From Mercurialis annua (taxonomy: Eukaryota; Streptophyta; Magnoliopsida; Malpighiales; Euphorbiaceae), in contig NC_065570.1 of the NCBI RefSeq assembly GCF_937616625.2, positions 33,177,665 to 33,241,664 on the forward strand: a stretch of 64,000 bases of DNA. The letters are read 5' to 3'. A model generated the notes under the pieces. The model did no database searches. It saw nothing but the letters and a program-made list of their open reading frames with translations, and was not told the origin of the DNA. Made by a program: the position numbers and the translations under genes. Shown here piece by piece: positions 59,779-64,000 of this stretch. Position 1 is the first letter of the stretch; every line of letters begins with the position of its first letter.

Positions 59779-61011
59779 AAGTTAGTGACATTCAATACCC
59801 CTGGAATTGTGGTGGTTTCACTTCAAAGTGAAAAATTTAAATCCACTGCTAGCATAATCTCAGCTATGAAAGCTCAACGAATGATGAGAAAAGGATGTCA
59901 AGCATTCTTGGCTATTGTGTTGGATACAGAGAAAGCTCAAGGAACTGTACAGAATGTACCGGTGGTAATGGAGTATCCAGATGTTTTTCCAGACGAATTA
60001 CCGGGATTACCACCAGATAGGGAGATAGAGTTTTGTATTGAGTTAGCTCCTGGTACCAAACCGATATCAATACCTCCTTATCGAATGGCGCCAGCAGAGT
60101 TAAAGGAACTGAAAGATCAACTAGAGGAACTACTTAGTTGTGGTTTTATCAGACCAAGTGTTTCACTATGGGGAGCACCTGGTTTATTTGTTAAAAAGAA
60201 GGACGGATCATTTCGGCTCTGTATAGATTACAGACAGCTGAACAAAGTTACAATCAAGAACAAGTACCCATTTCCAAGGATTGATGATTTGTTCGATCAA
60301 CTGCAAGGAGCAAGGTACTTTTCTCAGATTGACTTGCGATCAGGATACCATCAGTTAAAGATGCGAGAGGATGATGTTTCGAAAACTGCTTTTAGGACTC
60401 GGTATGGTCACTACGAGTTCCTAGTTATGTCATTTGGATTGACAAACGCACCAGCGGCTTTCATGGATTTGATGAATAGGATATTCAAACCCTTCTTGGA
60501 TCAGTTTGTAATTGTTTTCATTGATGATATTTTGATCTACTCGCGTACGGAGGAGGAGCATGCACATCATTTGCGCATAGTTCTTCAGACATTGAGGGAG
60601 CATCAATTGTACGCCAAGTTTTCAAAGTGTGAATTTTGGTTAGAAGAAGTGGCATTTTTGGGACATGTTGTGTCTCAAAATGGAATCAAAGTAGATCCAA
60701 AGAAGATTGAAGCAGTTGTGGAATGGAAACGACCAACTTCGGTGACTGAAATTCGTAGTTTCCTTGGTTTAGCAGGATACTACAGAAGATTTGTGCAAGA
60801 TTTCTCAAAAATCTCTGCACCATTGACGAAGTTAACTCAGAAGAATGCAAAGTACGAATGGACAGAGAAATGCGATAACAGTTTTCAGAAACTGAAGGAG
60901 TGTCTAACGACAGCTCCAGTGCTAGCATTACCTGAAGGTATTGAAGGATTCACTGTTTACTGTGATGCTTCAAGGGTTGGTTTAGGATGTGTTTTAATGC
61001 AACATGGATGA
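59779..61011 (+). pseudogene. pol: Chromovirus reverse transcriptase and start of RNase H, ends at premature stop
   Basis: In-frame continuation of pol after the insertion; residues are counted from the GTG at 59785. Linker sequence leads to the RT entry motif [14 protein letters not shown] (64-77). The RT domain covers about 90-295: CIDYRQLNK (146-154), first catalytic Asp183 in [10 protein letters not shown], and the catalytic box FIDD with Asp247 and Asp248 in [12 protein letters not shown]. The tether region [11 protein letters not shown] (326-336) follows. RNase H starts with Asp394 in YCDAS. The frame ends at TGA 61009-61011, where an Arg codon is common in relatives; a C to T change at a CG site would explain it. 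Sequence after it is in the same frame. RT copies the genomic RNA into cDNA inside the particle. The domain looks intact but has no start of its own. Confidence 0.93.
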
Positions 61012-62871
61012 GTAATAGCTTACGCTTCTCGCCAACTGAAAAAGCATGAAGTGAACTACCCTACTCATGACCTGGAATTAGCAGCAGTGATTTTTGCATT
61101 AAAAATCTGGAGACATTACTTGTACGGTGCAACGTGCGAGATATTCACGGATCATAAAAGTTTGAGGTATATCTTTGATCAATGTGAATTGAATCTCAGA
61201 CAGAGGAGGTGGTTAGAGTTGCTTAAGGACTATGATTGCACTATACAGTATCATCCGGGTAAAGCCAATGTGGTAGCTGATGCGCTAAGCAGAAAGTCTG
61301 CAGGAAGTTTAGCACACGTTACAATAGAGTGGCGAAGGCCATTGATCAAGGAGATCTATATGATGTTCAGTCAGAACATTAGGTTTGAAGTTTCTTATCT
61401 TGGAAGCTTGATGGCCCAATTAAGTGTGCGACCAACTCTAATCGACAGGATTAGGGAACTACAAGGTGAAGATCCTCAACTAAAGCGTGTAATGGAGGAG
61501 GTAGAAAAAGGAAAGTGTCAAGACTTCAGTGTTGTTAACGGAACACTAAAGTATGGTACCAGATTGTGTGTGCCAGATATTGAAAATTTAAGGCAAAAGA
61601 TCATGGAGGAGATCCATGGATCAACTTATAGTATTCATCCGGGTTCTACCAAGATGTATAGAGATATTAAGGAGATGTACTGGTGGAACGGAATGAAGCG
61701 AGATGTTGCGGAATTTGTAGCAAGATGTCCAGTGTGTCAGCAAGTTAAGCTTGAACACCAAAGGCCATATGGATTTTTACAACCCCTACCCATACCAGAG
61801 TGGAAGTGGGAGAGGATTACAATGGACTTTGTGGTTGGATTGCCTAAGACGCAAAAAGGTTTTGATTCTATATGGGTTATAGTGGATCGTCTGACGAAGT
61901 CGGCCCACTTTATACCTATTAAGATATCACATACTGCGGCGAAATTGGCACAAGTATATATTGACAAGATAGTCAGTTTACATGGAATTCCTGTGTCAAT
62001 AGTTTCAGATGGAGGTTCAGTATTTACCTCTAGATTTTGGGGAAGTTTGCAAGAAGCGATGGGAACGCGGTTAGATTTTAGTACCGCATTTCATCCGCAA
62101 ACTGATGGACAGTCTGAAAGGATTATTCAGACTTTGGAAGATATGCTTCGACTATGTGTACTAGATTTTGGAGGTAGCTGGGATGTGTATTTGCCATTAG
62201 TAGAGTTCTCATACAACAACAGCTATCATTCCAGTATCGAGATGGCTCCATATGAGGCATTATACGGTCGTAAGTGTCGATCTCCTATCTGTTGGGAGGA
62301 AGTTGGAGAAAGAAAATTGACAGGGGCAGAGATTATCCAAATTACCTCAGAGAAGGTACCATTAATTAAGCAGCGATTAGAAACTGCTTTTAGTCGCCCG
62401 AAAAGTTATGCGAATCCAAAGAGAAAAGAGATGGAGTTTCAAGTTGGTGACTCTGTATTTCTGAAAGTATCACCAATGAAGGGTGTTATTCGTTTCGGAA
62501 AGAGAGGCAAGTTATCTCCCAGGTATGTGGGACCTTACGAGATTATAGAGCGCATCGGAGCGGTAGCATATAAATTAGATCTACCGCCAGATATGTCACA
62601 AGTTCATCCGGTGTTTCACATATCGATGCTGCGAAAGTATATCGCAGATCCTTCTCATGTGATTCAACCACAAGCTGTGGAGGTTAACGAGGAACTTTCT
62701 TACGAGGAACAGCCTGTTGAGATAGTAGATACTCAACTGCGGAAACTTCGTACTAAGGAAATTCCTATGGTGAAAGTGCTGTGGAGAAATCATTCTGTAG
62801 AAGAGTGTACGTGGGAGACAGAGATGGATATGCGTCAGCGATATCCTTACCTATTTTTACAAGGTACGTAG
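61012..62871 (+). pseudogene. pol: Chromovirus RNase H, integrase and chromodomain
   Basis: In-frame remainder of pol to the normal stop TAG at 62869-62871; residues are counted from the GTG at 61051. RNase H has Asp34 (FTDHKSL) and Asp77 (VVADALS). The integrase zinc domain has His189, His196, Cys226 and Cys229. The catalytic core has the DDE set Asp259 (TMDF), Asp320 (VSDGGS) and Glu356 (QSERII). A GPY-type module (about 485-500) and a C-terminal chromodomain (about 551-602, ending [19 protein letters not shown]) follow. Integrase inserts the cDNA. The chromodomain of chromoviruses is thought to steer insertion to marked heterochromatin, which fits a copy lying beside a satellite. All catalytic residues are present, but the upstream stops mean that the polyprotein cannot be made from this copy. 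Confidence 0.92.
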
Positions 62872-62903
62872 TTCTTATTGAAATTCGAGGACGAATTTTA
62901 ATA

Positions 62904-62915
62904 AGGTGGGGAGAA
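62904..62915 (+). other. Polypurine tract of the chromovirus
   Basis: AGGTGGGGAGAA directly before the TG of the 3' LTR, 32 bp after the pol stop. It primes plus-strand DNA synthesis and fixes the 3' LTR start. Confidence 0.85.
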
Positions 62916-64000
62916 TGTAATTCCCCGTAAAATTAAAGGATTAAATTATTCCACGTAAGGAATAATTTACAGGACCGGGAGAACGTAAATTAAATTTAAG
63001 GATAAATTTAATTTATAGTATCTCCGGAAATATAAAATAGTTATAGAAGTTAAAATATAAAAAATTGGATATTTATAGTTTAACTAACGGGAATTAAGAA
63101 ATGCTTATAAATTAAAATAGGGTAATTTATAAGTCCCGTGTGAATATTTTTGGAGTCAATATTCACAAAATTTTTTTAGAAAGTTACCCCTAAAAATTTT
63201 ATAGAATTTGGAGATAGAAATTTTATTAAGTGGGTCTAATTTAGCCCTAATAAATCTTTAATGAATTATTAAAGATAAAATATAAGTCCCGTGAGAATAA
63301 AAATTACGTTTTTATTCTAATTACGAATTATGGAATTCGTGGTTAAAATTTCATAAAATTTGGAGTTCGTTGTCCGTTTTAGTTACAGACGAATATTTAA
63401 GAATTTGGGTTAAAGTAATGCGTGAATACCTAGGGACTAGTTTGACATTTTGCCAAACTATATATAGCAATTTGAATTCAAATGAATTCATTTGGTTCAG
63501 AACCTAAAACATTAGGTTTAGGCACAGAGGCGCGGCGACGACTTCGGGCGACGGTAGGTTCGCCGATTTCGATCCAATTTCTCGTTTATAACTCAAATTT
63601 CTTCGGTAATCCAATAATAATCGAAGTTATTACCGTTATTTTGAATTTGGATATATAGAAAATGGATTATATTCAAATATATAACGGTTACCGTATCAAA
63701 TCGAATGTATACGTAATGATTTTACGTTCCGATAGTGAAAATGGATAGATTGGCATTTGTATATGCGTTTAGGATCGGAAAAATGGGTTTAGCTCGACGG
63801 AAATCGGCCCGGGAACGGAGTTCCCGTTGCTGTGCGGCACAGCCACTGTGCGTCGCACAGTGACTGTGCGGACGCACAGGGACACTGTGCGGGCGCACAG
63901 GGCCTCGCGCCAGCGCGTGTTTCCGATGTGCTTTCGCACGTCGGGTTCCGAACCAACGAGTTTTGAACAATTTTGAACGGTACGTTCAATAAGGACTAAA
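62916..64000 (+). repeat. 3' LTR of the chromovirus, first 1085 bp
   Basis: Begins TGTAATTCCCCG and aligns with 41351 onwards. TATA box at 63459-63466. It runs out of the window before its end, which by comparison should lie about 1.4 kb further on. The target-site duplication on this side is therefore not visible. Confidence 0.95.
63829..63900 (+). repeat. Palindromic minisatellite in the 3' LTR, four units
   Basis: Same CTGTGCG-N-CGCACAG repeat as in the 5' LTR but 72 bp against 175 bp. The first three units and the last match the outer units of the 5' copy, so internal units were gained there or lost here. Confidence 0.9.

Larger units (their letters stand above)
41351..64000 (+). mobile_element. 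Ty3/gypsy chromovirus (Tekay/Del-like), split by a nested element
   Basis: The element has a 5' LTR (41351-43909), PBS (43914), gag and protease (44216-45943), a nested insertion (45944-59773), then RT, RNase H, integrase and chromodomain (59774-62871), a polypurine tract, and a 3' LTR starting at 62916 that runs out of the window. If the 3' LTR has the usual length, the element without its insert would be about 10.3 kb. Order RT-RNase H-IN marks Ty3/gypsy, and the C-terminal chromodomain marks a chromovirus. The long LTR and single gag-pol frame suggest the Tekay/Del lineage, an inference from motif style. It is not autonomous: two in-frame stops, an altered protease motif, and the insert. 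Confidence 0.95.

Overview
The window is repeat-dominated nuclear DNA from a flowering plant. It has no host gene that I can support, no RNA gene and no CRISPR array. The plant assignment rests on a Ty3/gypsy chromovirus with a C-terminal chromodomain, a nested Ty1/copia element, initiator-methionine-type tRNA primer sites (TGGTATCAGAGC), and a long AT-rich satellite with higher-order structure. I cannot name the species.

Layout: (1) 1-31713 and 34030-41350 are two blocks of one tandem satellite with a monomer of almost exactly 60 bp, roughly 650 copies. It is organised into higher-order repeats (HORs) of about 1.8, 2.1 and 2.2 kb, and in one part into a 4.02 kb dimer of HORs. The right-hand part of each block (about 28.1-31.7 kb and 38.6-41.3 kb) holds more divergent monomers, and the two blocks are collinear, so they look like paralogous pieces of one array. 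(2) 31714-34029 interrupts the array. It holds pieces of a gypsy-type LTR, with the U3 part in minus orientation and the downstream part in plus orientation. (3) 41351 to beyond the window end is a Ty3/gypsy chromovirus (Tekay/Del-like) on the plus strand: 2559-bp 5' LTR, primer-binding site, gag, protease, RT, RNase H, integrase, chromodomain, polypurine tract, and 1085 bp of the 3' LTR. It carries two in-frame stops and a D-P-G protease motif, and it is split by a nested insertion.

(4) 45944-59773 is that insertion: 13,830 bp of Ty1/copia-type sequence with a 5-bp target duplication (GCGAG). It has three LTRs. The two outer ones are in minus orientation and nearly identical. The middle one (52448-54454) is in plus orientation. 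Two copies of the internal region lie as a near-perfect inverted repeat of about 3.04 kb (47951-50995 and 54455-57496). All copia coding regions are degenerate, and some stops are shared by both arms.

How the parts relate: the satellite is the substrate, the chromovirus sits at its edge, and the copia composite sits inside the chromovirus. By-eye LTR comparisons (about 1.8% for the gypsy element, about 0.4% for the outer copia LTRs) agree with that order. The most unusual structures are the three-LTR copia composite, which could give a long hairpin RNA if read through, the 20-codon satellite with helically spaced AAAC blocks, and the palindromic GC-rich minisatellite in the gypsy LTR leader.
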